Source of the DNA: Bacteroidota bacterium
GTDB taxonomy: Bacteria > Bacteroidota > Bacteroidia > Cytophagales > Cytophagaceae
DNA length: 64,000 bases
Direction: 5' to 3'
NCBI GenBank assembly: GCA_023458555.1
Contig: JAEWYS010000004.1
Location: forward strand, 124,001 to 188,000
Part shown: one piece after another, positions 9,217 through 17,979 of the stretch
Layout of the letters: each line of letters begins with the position of its first letter
Position numbering within the stretch: position 1 is the first letter of the stretch
The notes under the pieces: model-generated
The model's database searches: none
Seen by the model: only the letters and a program-made list of their open reading frames with translations
What the model was told of the DNA's origin: nothing
Position numbers and translations under genes: made by a program

Positions 9217-10566
9217 ATGCCATCTGTTTGCTTCTACTTTCAGCTACATCAGCCCCACAGGCTGAAAGAGTTTTCTTTTTTTGATATCGGAAGATCTCAC
9301 AATACAGAAAACGAAAGTCTTAATATTGAGATCTTACATAAAGTGGCGGACAAATCGTATATTCCTGCCAACCATATTATGCTTGAGCTTATTAAAAAGC
9401 ATAAAAAGAAATTCCGGATTGCATATTCCATATCCGGAATTCTGCTGGAACAGTTTGAGAAGCATCGTCCGGATGTAATAGAGTCCTTTAAGGCGCTGGC
9501 CAAGACCGGCTGCGTCGAATTTCTGGCAGAAACCTATTATCACTCACTCAGCTCGCTATATTCAAAAGAAGAATTTGTGCGGCAGGTAGAAATGCATACG
9601 GAAAAAATTGAGAAGCTTTTCAAACAGAAACCTGCCGTATTCAGAAATACAGAACTGATATACAGCAACGAGCTGGCAAATACAGTTCAGCACATGGGCT
9701 TCAAAGGCATCCTGTGTGAAGGTGTTGAGTGGATTCTGAACGGACGCTCGCCTCACTTTGTATATGGTCCGCCGGCAAACAAAAACATAAAGGTTTTACT
9801 CCGGAATTATACGCTTTCGGATGACATTGCTTTTCGGTTTTCCAATACATCGTGGAATGAGCACCCTCTTACTGCACAAAAATTTGCACGATGGGTAAAC
9901 AGCTATGTTACATCTGCTGATTGTATCAATCTTTTTATGGATTATGAAACATTTGGCGAGCATCAATGGGCAGGAAGCGGAATATTTGAATTTTTAAAGC
10001 ATCTGCCCGAAGAGATTCTGAAAAAGAAAGGATTCGACTTTAAAACTCCCTCAGAAATAATTGATACCTACGCAGCCAAGGGTGATTTTGACGCTCAGAA
10101 TAATATTTCATGGGCCGATACAGAAAGAGATCTTTCAGCCTGGCTGAGTAATTCCATGCAGTCTGAAGCGCTTTCCAAATTATATATGCTGGAAGACCTT
10201 GTAAAAAAAATAAATAACAACGACCTGCTTGAAAAATGGTCGCGCCTGCAAACCTCTGATCATTTCTATTATATGTGTACCAAGCACTGGTCAGACGGAG
10301 AAGTCCATAAATACTTCAGCCCGTTTAACTCACCATATGATGCATATATTTATTTTATAAATGCTCTTGCAGACCTTGAGATCAGCATCAGAGCCGAAGT
10401 AAGCAGGCAGAAAGAAACAGAAAACCGGGTCAGCAGCTCCCGGAAAAAAACGGCTAAACAAGCTTCCGATAAACCGGAAAGCTCAAAAAAGAGGAGCAAA
10501 AAACTGATTGGTACTCCGGGAATACCACTACCACCCCAACCGGCAATGAGTGTTGTAAAAAAATAA
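9217..10566 (+). CDS. Glycoside hydrolase family 57 (alpha-amylase type)
   Basis: A 449-residue GH57 enzyme starting with the conserved 'FYFQLHQPHRLKEF' block. The likely nucleophile is E146 in 'FRNTELIY', and D242 in 'MDYETFGEHQW' fits the catalytic acid/base region. There is no signal peptide, so it acts on intracellular alpha-glucan, as an amylase or branching/transfer enzyme. It lies 21 bases after the GT4 gene and is probably cotranscribed. The last 50 or so residues (about 398-449) form a Lys/Arg/Ser-rich hydrophilic tail ending in a proline-rich segment, which is outside the catalytic fold and may bind polymer or membrane. Confidence 0.9.
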   Translation: MPSVCFYFQLHQPHRLKEFSFFDIGRSHNTENESLNIEILHKVADKSYIPANHIMLELIKKHKKKFRIAYSISGILLEQFEKHRPDVIESFKALAKTGCVEFLAETYYHSLSSLYSKEEFVRQVEMHTEKIEKLFKQKPAVFRNTELIYSNELANTVQHMGFKGILCEGVEWILNGRSPHFVYGPPANKNIKVLLRNYTLSDDIAFRFSNTSWNEHPLTAQKFARWVNSYVTSADCINLFMDYETFGEHQWAGSGIFEFLKHLPEEILKKKGFDFKTPSEIIDTYAAKGDFDAQNNISWADTERDLSAWLSNSMQSEALSKLYMLEDLVKKINNNDLLEKWSRLQTSDHFYYMCTKHWSDGEVHKYFSPFNSPYDAYIYFINALADLEISIRAEVSRQKETENRVSSSRKKTAKQASDKPESSKKRSKKLIGTPGIPLPPQPAMSVVKK

Positions 10567-10567
10567 G

Positions 10568-10590
10568 ATCCCCAATACGGGGATTTTTTT
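10568..10590 (+). terminator. Rho-independent terminator after GH57 gene
   Basis: The stem ATCCCC / GGGGAT with a 5-base loop is followed by a run of T, directly after the stop codon. It ends the GT4-GH57 operon. Confidence 0.85.
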
Positions 10591-10633
10591 ATGCATATTA
10601 TTTTTTTAGCTTCTACACCTTTATTTTTACCTT

Positions 10634-12505
10634 ATGAATTACATCTCTGCAGAATCTGTATCCAAAGCGTACGAAGATAAATGGCTGTTTAAAAACATTT
10701 CATTTGGTTTGAACCGCGGACAAAAAGTAGCTCTTATAGGTATAAACGGCTCGGGAAAATCCACCCTTTTAAAAGTTTTGTCGGGTATCGAAGCTCCCGA
10801 TGAGGGAATCGTTGCCGTAAACCGGGATATCCGCAGAGGCTTTCTGCACCAGGAACCGGACTTCGGCGATGCTCTTACCGTAAAAGACGCGCTATATAGC
10901 AATGATATTGAAGTCCTGCAGATTATTGCACGTTACGAAGACTGTATTCGAAAACCTGACGACACTCAGGCTCTTCAGCGGGCTATGGAGGATATGGACA
11001 AGTTCAATGCATGGGATTATGAACAGCAAATCAAAGAAATTATCGGAAAGGTAGGGCTTCCCGATTTCGAAGCTTTTATTAAAAGCCTCTCCGGCGGGCA
11101 GAAAAAAAGAGTGGCCCTGGCAAAGCTCCTGATTTCTGATCCTGATTTGCTTATTCTGGATGAACCTACCAACCACCTGGATCTTGAGACAATAGAATGG
11201 CTGCAAAACTATCTTAGCTCAAAAAACACTACTCTGTTGATGGTTACGCACGACCGTTATTTCCTTGAGGCGGTAACCAGCGAAATAATAGAGCTGGATA
11301 ATGCCAACTTGTATAAATATCAGGGCAATTACAGCTATTTTCTTGAAAAAAAAGAAGAACGACACGCTCAGGAAGCGGCATCTACCGATAAGGCTAAAAA
11401 TCTGATGCGTAAAGAGCTTGAATGGATTCGCCGACAGCCCAAGGCCAGGGGAACCAAAGCCAAATACCGTATCGATGCTTTTTACGAATTAAAAGAAAAA
11501 GCTTCGGCCATACAAACCGAGCAAAAACTTGAGCTGCAGGTAAAAACCACGCGCCAGGGCAATAAAGTTCTGGAAATAGACGCCATTGTTAAAAACTATG
11601 GAAATAAAACCATCATTGATAACTTTACTTATATATTCAAAAAACAGGAACGGATCGGGATCGTCGGGAAGAATGGCACCGGCAAATCTACGTTTCTGAA
11701 TCTTATAACCGGCGCATTATTGCCCGATTCCGGCAGCATCGTAAAGGGTGAAACGACCAGATTTGGTTATTATAAACAGGAAGGCCTGGTTTACAATGAA
11801 GATCAGAGAGTAATTGATCTTGTAAAGGAAGTTGCCGAAGTTATCTCACTAAGTAACGGAACTATAGTAACTGCTTCAAAGTTTTTAGAACTTTTTGGCT
11901 TTGATGCTGCATTGCAGTACAGCTTTATAAGGAAGCTGAGCGGCGGAGAACGCAAACGCCTTCAATTATTAAAAGTGCTAATGGCTAATCCGAACTTTTT
12001 GATTCTGGATGAACCAACAAATGACCTGGATATCGTAACGCTCAACACGCTGGAAGATTTTCTTGAAAATTTCGGCGGATGCCTGCTTATAGTTACCCAC
12101 GATCGCTACTTCCTTGACAAACTGGCCGATCATCTTTTCATCTTTGAAGGAAACGGGCAAATCAGAGATTTTAACGGAAATTACACAGACTATCGGGAAT
12201 GGCTTCTGGAAAAGGAAAAAGAGGAAAATCTGAAACGAGCTGCAAAAACGATCTCTGTAAAACAGGAGAAAACAGCTGATCATTCTGATACAAAAAAGCT
12301 GTCCTTTAAGGAGAAAAAAGAATACGAGACGCTGGAAAAGGAAATAGAAGTATTGGAAAACGAAAAGAACGCATACATAGCACGCTTAAACACCGGAACC
12401 GGTGACCATAGTGAAATGAGAGAGTGGGCGCAGAAAATTGAAGAAATAATTCAGATAATAGACAAAAAGACCAATCGCTGGCTGGAACTGGCGGAAAAGC
12501 TATAA
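10634..12505 (+). CDS. ABC-F family ATPase (Uup-like)
   Basis: A 623-residue protein with two ABC ATPase domains and no membrane segments. Domain 1 has Walker A 'GINGSGKST', signature LSGGQ and Walker B 'LLILDEPTNHLD'; domain 2 has 'GKNGTGKST', LSGGE and 'FLILDEPTNDLD'. A linker with Arg/Lys-rich helices (around residues 240-300) separates them, as in ribosome-associated ABC-F factors. The C-terminus (about 540-620) is a charged coiled coil like that of Uup. ABC-F proteins act on the ribosome in translation quality control, ribosome assembly or antibiotic protection; the Uup-like layout favours a housekeeping role. It is monocistronic with its own upstream terminator. Confidence 0.93.
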   Translation: MNYISAESVSKAYEDKWLFKNISFGLNRGQKVALIGINGSGKSTLLKVLSGIEAPDEGIVAVNRDIRRGFLHQEPDFGDALTVKDALYSNDIEVLQIIARYEDCIRKPDDTQALQRAMEDMDKFNAWDYEQQIKEIIGKVGLPDFEAFIKSLSGGQKKRVALAKLLISDPDLLILDEPTNHLDLETIEWLQNYLSSKNTTLLMVTHDRYFLEAVTSEIIELDNANLYKYQGNYSYFLEKKEERHAQEAASTDKAKNLMRKELEWIRRQPKARGTKAKYRIDAFYELKEKASAIQTEQKLELQVKTTRQGNKVLEIDAIVKNYGNKTIIDNFTYIFKKQERIGIVGKNGTGKSTFLNLITGALLPDSGSIVKGETTRFGYYKQEGLVYNEDQRVIDLVKEVAEVISLSNGTIVTASKFLELFGFDAALQYSFIRKLSGGERKRLQLLKVLMANPNFLILDEPTNDLDIVTLNTLEDFLENFGGCLLIVTHDRYFLDKLADHLFIFEGNGQIRDFNGNYTDYREWLLEKEKEENLKRAAKTISVKQEKTADHSDTKKLSFKEKKEYETLEKEIEVLENEKNAYIARLNTGTGDHSEMREWAQKIEEIIQIIDKKTNRWLELAEKL

Positions 12506-12604
12506 GATCGGTCCCTGCTTTATTGTATTAAGACGATATTCGTTATTTCAGGTAACAACTGGCGTTGTTAAGCAGTTAGTATATAAGAAATAACGACAGT
12601 GCTT

Positions 12605-13177
12605 ATGTGGGGTGGAAAAAAGCAGGGATCAGACTGGTGCGCTATTGACAATGCAATCGTTTTATTTTTTATGGCAATACTCTGGATAGCCAGCGCTTTG
12701 ACGGGGGATCCTGAGCAACCTGAGCTTTCCATCTTGATCTTTATATGCGGATTTTCTCTTATTAAACCCCTTATCCGGCTTCTCAAAGTTTGTTTTCGCT
12801 CTAAAAAGCATGTTCATAACAATACACAATTATTACTTTCCTGTCTTACACTGGGAATGGCTACCGGGCTTGTTCCGGTTTTTTTCTCTTTTATGAGCAA
12901 TCCGGCAATATTCTTCATTGCCTACTCTGCAATTCAGGGTATATTAATGCTCGCAGTCTGGAGGCCGGTCGGACAAATGAGTATTGCTCTTACGGGGCTG
13001 TTTCTTGTTATTAATGCAGGATTTCACTTTTGGGCTTCATCTTCCGGTTTTAACGGTGCATCGTTCGGAGCAGCGTTTATCTGTCTGTTCTTTTCCGGCT
13101 ATTCACGTATCCAGCCTATAATCAGTAAAGCTTTTGCTTCATACAAACGCAACAAAGCAGTTTCTACCGGTAACTGA
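12605..13177 (+). CDS. Integral membrane protein of unknown function
   Basis: I do not recognise a family. The protein of about 190 residues shows five or six hydrophobic segments separated by short charged loops ('RLLKVCFRSKKH', 'SYKRNKAV'), consistent with a small inner-membrane protein. Glycine and serine in the helices could pack a small channel or transporter, but there is no motif to name a substrate. I chose the ATG at 12605; a GTG two codons upstream (12599) is possible. It lies between the ABC-F gene and a strong bidirectional terminator and seems to be transcribed alone or with the ABC-F gene about 100 bases upstream. Confidence 0.6.
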   Translation: MWGGKKQGSDWCAIDNAIVLFFMAILWIASALTGDPEQPELSILIFICGFSLIKPLIRLLKVCFRSKKHVHNNTQLLLSCLTLGMATGLVPVFFSFMSNPAIFFIAYSAIQGILMLAVWRPVGQMSIALTGLFLVINAGFHFWASSSGFNGASFGAAFICLFFSGYSRIQPIISKAFASYKRNKAVSTGN

Positions 13178-13317
13178 TCATAGGCATGCAAAACAAACGA
13201 GTCTCCAAACCTGAATAATACAACATTCTGCTTTCAGACCCGGCTTATCCCGATATGCTACCACTTATTGTACAACTGCAAGAAACACAAACAAAAGGGC
13301 TATATTCTATGAAACGC

Positions 13318-13351
13318 AAAAAGGAGATGCCGTGCGGACAATCTCCTTTTT
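13318..13351. terminator. Bidirectional terminator
   Basis: A perfect 11-base inverted repeat AAAAAGGAGAT / ATCTCCTTTTT with a 12-base loop, bounded by A and T runs, lies between convergent genes and would work in both directions. Confidence 0.85.
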
Positions 13352-13357
13352 GTGGGA

Positions 13358-13387
13358 CTTTTGTAAAAGAAGACTCTTTCACAAAAG
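13358..13387. terminator. Second hairpin next to the bidirectional terminator
   Basis: CTTTTGTAAAAGA and TCTTTCACAAAAG pair over 13 bases with one G-T wobble around the tetraloop AGAC. It sits immediately beyond the 3' end of the leftward OmpA gene and may be part of a tandem terminator. Confidence 0.5.
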
Positions 13388-13404
13388 ATCAAAATCTGTT
13401 TAAC

Positions 13405-14760
13405 CTAGTTTTCCTTATAAACTCCCAGTAGCGCTCTCTCCATCTCAAAATGGTTAACAACAGAAAACCTAACGTTTCCTGTATTGTGCGTATCTGATCC
13501 GGATTTCAACGATAGCTCTTCTTTAGCCAGAAACATTATATTACCGTCATTTTTCACCACTCCAATAAGCGTACCGGTTTCTCCGGCTTTCAGGCCACTA
13601 AAACGAAAAGATCCGTTTCCTACTTCATCTGCCGCCAGTATTGTATTGCTGTTTTTATATACGAAATAAAACTCAGGATCTTCTGTTACTTTATTACCTT
13701 TTATTTTAGAATGATATTTTCCTGTAAGATTTACAGACTTTTCATTACTGGCAACTCCTGCAACAGCAAAACAACCATCATTTTGCATATTAATAGCATA
13801 GCTTTTATGAAAGGAGTTGTATTTGGGTTTATCATACAGACTCCATACTTTCTGATCGTTTGAGTAGTATATATTGGTACCGGCTTTTACAAACTGCTCA
13901 GGAATATAAAATTCAATTTTCTTGTCTTTCGCCAGCTTCAGGGTATCCAGATCCAGGCACAGAATATAGGCAGCGTCCAGATTTTCTTTTGAATCGGCAC
14001 GAAGGCTAACCCGATGGTACAGCATCTCTCCCTTTTTATCCATCTCAGCAAAATCCATCCGAACACGATCATTTTTGTATATGGTACCTCTTGGCGGAAG
14101 AGCAAATGTATTCGTATCAATGATCATTTCAGCCTCACGAATAGTATGAACGATCGTCCGGTGGGAATTATAGAAATAAGCAAAATCCTCTTTGTTATAA
14201 AAGACATCTATTTCAGTCCGCATCGGCATTTCTTCTTTTACCGGTATTTTAGAATAAGCAATACCGCTCTTAAACAACGAATCAGGTATACCCGCCGGAT
14301 TTTGACTGGTTTCGGCCGCCTTAGTCACCTGTTTAGGAACTTCTGTTACAGGTCTGGCATATACCACAACATGAACTCTGCGGTTTTTTGCTCTTCCTGC
14401 TTTCGTACTATTGGATGCAACAGGTTTGGAACTACCATAATGAAAGCCTTTCACCTGCTTGTCTGCTATTTTATTTTTATGAAGGTATTTAATTACTGAT
14501 TCAGTCCGCTTCAATGAAAGCTTCTGATTGTACAACTGAGCACCGGTAATATCAGCATGCCCTGATACCTCAGCCCACGCACTCGAATCTTTCGCCAGCA
14601 ATCCGGAAACATTATTCAGCACAGATTCATAAACCACTTTGATATCATACTTATCTACGTCAAAATAGAGGGTTGTATCTATCAGTTTTTGCTGACCATA
14701 CCCTTTGCAAAGAAGTCCGATAAGTAAGACTGCAATTAGATAAATTTTCTTCATTTTCAA
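13405..14760 (-). CDS. OmpA-family outer-membrane/periplasmic protein
   Basis: A 451-residue secreted protein with a signal peptide (residues 1-22). The OmpA-like peptidoglycan-binding domain is N-terminal (about 28-135): 'YFDVDKYDI', 'EVSGHADITGAQLYNQKLS' and 'GRAKNRRVHVVVYA' are its conserved blocks. The remaining 310 residues have no family I can name and look like several beta-sandwich segments. OmpA domains usually sit at the C-terminus, so the N-terminal position is less usual. The protein probably anchors an envelope structure to peptidoglycan. It is transcribed leftward alone, ending at a double terminator. Confidence 0.85.
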   Translation of the reverse strand: MKMKKIYLIAVLLIGLLCKGYGQQKLIDTTLYFDVDKYDIKVVYESVLNNVSGLLAKDSSAWAEVSGHADITGAQLYNQKLSLKRTESVIKYLHKNKIADKQVKGFHYGSSKPVASNSTKAGRAKNRRVHVVVYARPVTEVPKQVTKAAETSQNPAGIPDSLFKSGIAYSKIPVKEEMPMRTEIDVFYNKEDFAYFYNSHRTIVHTIREAEMIIDTNTFALPPRGTIYKNDRVRMDFAEMDKKGEMLYHRVSLRADSKENLDAAYILCLDLDTLKLAKDKKIEFYIPEQFVKAGTNIYYSNDQKVWSLYDKPKYNSFHKSYAINMQNDGCFAVAGVASNEKSVNLTGKYHSKIKGNKVTEDPEFYFVYKNSNTILAADEVGNGSFRFSGLKAGETGTLIGVVKNDGNIMFLAKEELSLKSGSDTHNTGNVRFSVVNHFEMERALLGVYKEN

Positions 14761-15006
14761 TTAAATATTGAAGTTTATAGCCTTAAATAAACTTCAATTT
14801 AATAAGGAATTGCGTCAGTTACTTTTTTTTAGTGCAAATCAGATGAATATTCTTTCTTTTCAACTATTATATATAGAAATATTCCAATTCAATCTATTAT
14901 CGGCCCATATATACAGCAGCAGACTATCAGGTATTTTAATAGACACTAGTAAACCCTTTTCGAAGTTAACTAACACAAAGAAAAAACAATCCGCAGGATT
15001 TTTGAA

Positions 15007-15201
15007 TTACTGAACATTAAAGCAGCGATTAATTTCACCGGAATAAATCTCTCCGAACTTGGCTCTGCACCAATTTTCCAATTCCATTATTTCCTCACGA
15101 AGGCTTAAAAAAGAGATGGCCTTCTTTAGTTCCTTTTCAAAAAGTTGCCTGTCAAAACTTACTTTAGAAAGAATTGCTTTGTTGTACTTAAGCATTTTCA
15201 T
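15007..15201 (-). CDS. Small conserved-looking protein of unknown function (64 aa)
   Basis: I chose the ATG at 15201, giving MKMLKYNKAILSKVSF at the N-terminus. An upstream extension to 15300 is open but looks like low-complexity AT-rich sequence. The small acidic/basic helical protein contains 'VSFDRQLFEKELKKAI' followed by 'LENWCRAKFGE'. From memory this resembles a family of short proteins (60-75 residues) found widely in Bacteroidota, with the pattern KVSFD..LFEKEL.KAI...L...L..W. No function is known to me. It is convergent with nothing annotated and divergent from the ChaN-like gene. Confidence 0.6.
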   Translation of the reverse strand: MKMLKYNKAILSKVSFDRQLFEKELKKAISFLSLREEIMELENWCRAKFGEIYSGEINRCFNVQ

Positions 15202-15360
15202 AGTTAAAAGATTTTCTGATTTCAGCATAGTAACTATACAAACTCTTTGCCAAAGTATATCGATAAAAAGACAGAACCTTTTCTCAAAATTTTTTTTCAT
15301 CTCAGAAAAACCAAAGCTTATTCAGACAGATCACCTGCTATTTTTCATAAAGCCATCTGT

Positions 15361-15368
15361 TATATTTG
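15361..15368 (+). promoter_or_regulatory. TAnnTTTG -7 element before ChaN-like gene
   Basis: TATATTTG matches the Bacteroidota -7 consensus and ends 4 bases before the ATG, which implies an extremely short 5' leader. No TTTG at the matching -33 distance. Confidence 0.4.
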
Positions 15369-15372
15369 AATT

Positions 15373-16218
15373 ATGAAACAACTGGTATTACTTATCGCTC
15401 TCTACATGATAAGCGGGGCAGATAAACCTGCCTGGCAGTTATATTCAGGCAAAGGAGATTCCATGAAATACAGCAGTCTGGTAAAAAAATGTACGGAAGC
15501 TGATGTAATTCTTTTCGGGGAGCTGCATGACAATCCGATAAATCACTGGCTTCAGCTGGAGCTGGTTCAGGACCTGTTAAAACATCAGTCTCGTCTTATC
15601 CTTGGAGCTGAATTTTTTGAAACCGATGATCAGATCATTATTAACGAGCTTTTAAAAGGCCTGATTGAATACAGACACTTCGAAGCAGAAGCGAAAACCT
15701 GGCCGAATTTCAAAACCGATTACTGGCCCCTGCTAGTATTTGCAAAGGATAATCAGCTTTCATTTATTGCCACGAATATCCCCCGGAGATATGCTTCTAT
15801 AGTCGCCCGTCATGGTATGGACTCTTTATACCGGATTAAAGAATCCGCCTCTGCTTTTTTACCGCCGCTGCCTGTCGATATCAATGAAGAATTACCAGGC
15901 TATAAAGCAATAAAGGAGATGAGCATGCACAGCGGAATGAAATACATGCTGGAAGCACAGGCTATAAAGGATGCAACTATGGCATACAATATTCTGCAAA
16001 ATATCAGGCAGGGATACCGCTTTGTCCATATCAACGGAGCATACCACAGCAACAATTATGAGGGGATATACTGGTTTCTCAAACAGGCAAAACCAGATCT
16101 CCGTATTGTCACCATTAGTTGTGCAGAACAGGGTACAATATCAAAGCTGGAGGATGAAAACAAAGGCATTGCTGATTTTATCATTGTTACACCTTCTTCA
16201 ATGACCAAAACACATTAG
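15373..16218 (+). CDS. ChaN-family (Tiki superfamily) protein
   Basis: A 281-residue protein of the ChaN/haem-binding uptake family. The first conserved block is 'VILFGELHDNPINHWLQLEL', carrying the Gly-Glu-x-His motif; the second is 'FVHINGAYHSNNYEG' near the C-terminus. These Glu and His residues are the metal or haem ligands in the EreA/ChaN/Tiki superfamily. The N-terminus is hydrophobic (residues 3-15, LVLLIALYMISG) and is probably a signal or anchor sequence without a lipoprotein cysteine. In ChaN the role is iron or haem acquisition. The stop overlaps by 3 bases the stop of the convergent IscA-like gene, which is another iron-related protein. Confidence 0.85.
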   Translation: MKQLVLLIALYMISGADKPAWQLYSGKGDSMKYSSLVKKCTEADVILFGELHDNPINHWLQLELVQDLLKHQSRLILGAEFFETDDQIIINELLKGLIEYRHFEAEAKTWPNFKTDYWPLLVFAKDNQLSFIATNIPRRYASIVARHGMDSLYRIKESASAFLPPLPVDINEELPGYKAIKEMSMHSGMKYMLEAQAIKDATMAYNILQNIRQGYRFVHINGAYHSNNYEGIYWFLKQAKPDLRIVTISCAEQGTISKLEDENKGIADFIIVTPSSMTKTH

Positions 16219-16523
16219 GTGTTAAATACAAATCCTCTTGCATTCACACCATCTTCAAAATCAATCGACACATTAACGAGGTACATGCTGTGCTTTTTCT
16301 CTATGAAAACACGAATTCCCTCAAGGTCAAAAACATCATCGCTTTCTTTTAAAGTATCAAAGCCAATAAGATAAGAAATACCTGAACATCCCCCGCCTTT
16401 AATGCCTACTCTTAAGCCATATTCAAGTGGTATATTTTTGGTTTGAATCGTCTTCTGAATCTCTGTAAGAGCATTTTCCGTAAAGGTGCATGGAAGGAAC
16501 TTTTTCAATAAACCATCTGTCAT
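16215..16523 (-). CDS. IscA/HesB-family protein lacking the C-terminal cysteine pair
   Basis: A 102-residue A-type iron-sulfur carrier fold: 'EYGLRVGIKGGGCSG' holds the first conserved cysteine (C46), and the 'IRVFIEKKH' and 'SIDFEDGVNARGFVF' strands follow. Canonical IscA/SufA/ErpA end in a CGC or CxC motif that supplies two more cluster ligands; this protein stops at 'GFVFNT', just before where that motif would lie. I recall Bacteroidota members ending the same way, so it is probably a lineage-specific form rather than a truncation. It may hold a cluster or iron through C46 with partners, or have another role. Its 3' end overlaps the ChaN-like gene by 3 bases. Confidence 0.85.
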   Translation of the reverse strand: MTDGLLKKFLPCTFTENALTEIQKTIQTKNIPLEYGLRVGIKGGGCSGISYLIGFDTLKESDDVFDLEGIRVFIEKKHSMYLVNVSIDFEDGVNARGFVFNT

Positions 16524-16589
16524 ATCCGTAAAATTAAAAAGGGCTTTCGATTAAACGCAATGCTATTTACCAAAATTCAATTTAGTTCT

Positions 16590-16597
16590 TAATTTTG
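16590..16597 (+). promoter_or_regulatory. TAnnTTTG -7 element before DUF7935-like gene
   Basis: TAATTTTG matches the Bacteroidota -7 consensus, 9 bases before the chosen ATG at 16607. This argues against the upstream TTG at 16595 being the start, because that would overlap the element. Confidence 0.4.
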
Positions 16598-16606
16598 TCA
16601 AAAATA

Positions 16607-17143
16607 ATGGGTATGAAGAATCTCGATTTTTTGGAAGATCTTGTAAAAATTATTGTTCCTGCCGCAGCAGTTATGTATGGCATGTATCTGGTGGTCAAAT
16701 CCTTTCTGAATAAGGAGTTTGAACGGCGACTTGTCGAATTTAAGTTAAAAAACACAGAAGCTATATTACCTATTCGCTTGCAGGCATATGAACGCATGGC
16801 CTTGTTTCTTGAGCGCATCTCTCCCTCCAGCCTGTTGATCAGACTTAACCAGCCGGCGCTGACCGTGGCACAGTTCCAGCAATTACTGATCAGTCAGATA
16901 AGGGAAGAAATGAGTCATAATTTTTCACAGCAGGTTTATATGAGCGATAATGCATGGAAGCTTATAAAAACCGCGATGGATGACATTATTAATATAATCA
17001 ATACATCAGCGCAGGAAGTTCCGGCCGACGCCAAAGGTGTTGAGCTCGGAAAAAGAATATTTGAAAAGCTTTTGCAGCGAGAGCAGGATCCTGTCAATAA
17101 CGCCCTCGTATACCTTAAAACCGAACTACAACGATTATTCTGA
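16607..17143 (+). CDS. Conserved Bacteroidota protein with N-terminal membrane anchor (DUF7935-like)
   Basis: A protein of 178 residues with one N-terminal hydrophobic segment (VKIIVPAAAVMYGMYLVVKSF) followed by an entirely soluble, helical, charged domain. The segment 'RLQAYERMALFLERISP' and the later 'MSHNFSQQVYMSD' I remember as typical of a conserved Bacteroidota family of unknown function that often precedes pheA. ATG at 16607 chosen over an in-frame TTG at 16595; ATG at 16613 is also possible. The stop overlaps the pheA start by one base (TGATG), so the genes are translationally coupled. No enzymatic motif is visible. Confidence 0.75.
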   Translation: MGMKNLDFLEDLVKIIVPAAAVMYGMYLVVKSFLNKEFERRLVEFKLKNTEAILPIRLQAYERMALFLERISPSSLLIRLNQPALTVAQFQQLLISQIREEMSHNFSQQVYMSDNAWKLIKTAMDDIINIINTSAQEVPADAKGVELGKRIFEKLLQREQDPVNNALVYLKTELQRLF

Positions 17144-17979
17144 TGAGAATAGCCATACAGGGCGGCAATGCATCCTTTCATGATATTGCAGCCAGAGATT
17201 ACTTCGGTAATGACATTACAACCATACATTGCGACTCATTTCGCAGGTTGTGTGAGGTTCTAAAAAATGGCGAAGTGAGTTATGCGGTTATGGCCATTGA
17301 AAATTCCATTGCAGGAAGCATTCTGGCCAACTACTCACTAATGCGTGAGTTTAACTTTTATATTGTCGGGGAGATACAGCTTCGCATTGAACAAAATCTG
17401 ATGGCTTTGCCCGGGACAAAAATCAGCGAAATCAGAAAAGTACGATCACACTATATGGCTCTTCTTCAGTGCACGGATTTTTTAAGCCATTATCCTCATA
17501 TTCAGATTGAAGAATACCATGACACAGCAGAAAGTGCACGCATGATCAGGGAAAAGGGCGAAAAGGGCATAGCTGCCATTGCCGGAAGATTTGCCGCTGA
17601 ACTGTATCAGCTGGAACTAGTTGCCGAGGGAATCGAAACGGAAAAGAAAAACTATACCCGGTTTATGATTCTGAGCAATAATAAAAAAGAGCGCGTGGAA
17701 AACGCCAATAAAGCCACTCTTTGCTTTCAGCTACCCGACAAAATCGGTGCATTGGCCGAAGTTCTCAGAATCATCGTTGAAAATAAAATCAATCTTACCA
17801 AAATACAGTCCATCCCCATTATTGGTAAGCCCAATGAATATACATTCTATGTAGACTGTGAGTTTGAAGATTATGACAAGTTCAGACAAACGATTTCCAT
17901 CAATTCGCTCGTACAGGAATTAAAGATACTTGGAGAATATAAGAAAGGTAAAATGATCCATGATTATAGCAAAAGCTGA
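17143..17979 (+). CDS. pheA: Prephenate dehydratase
   Basis: A 278-residue monofunctional prephenate dehydratase, which makes phenylpyruvate in phenylalanine synthesis. The N-terminal catalytic domain (about 1-180) starts 'RIAIQGGNASFHDIAAR' and includes 'VMAIENSIAGSI' and the catalytic Thr-Arg-Phe in 'NYTRFMIL'. The C-terminal ACT domain (about 192-270), with 'LPDKIGALAEVL' and an ESxP-like 'KIQSIPI', is the Phe-feedback site. There is no chorismate mutase domain attached. It is coupled to the upstream gene by a 1-base overlap and overlaps the downstream aminotransferase by 20 bases. Confidence 0.95.
   Translation: MRIAIQGGNASFHDIAARDYFGNDITTIHCDSFRRLCEVLKNGEVSYAVMAIENSIAGSILANYSLMREFNFYIVGEIQLRIEQNLMALPGTKISEIRKVRSHYMALLQCTDFLSHYPHIQIEEYHDTAESARMIREKGEKGIAAIAGRFAAELYQLELVAEGIETEKKNYTRFMILSNNKKERVENANKATLCFQLPDKIGALAEVLRIIVENKINLTKIQSIPIIGKPNEYTFYVDCEFEDYDKFRQTISINSLVQELKILGEYKKGKMIHDYSKS

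Noticed and set aside
14768..15013. 81-codon rightward frame
   Set aside because: AT-rich, hydrophobic/aromatic bias from base composition, no recognisable pattern, and it overlaps the 3' end of a better small gene on the other strand.
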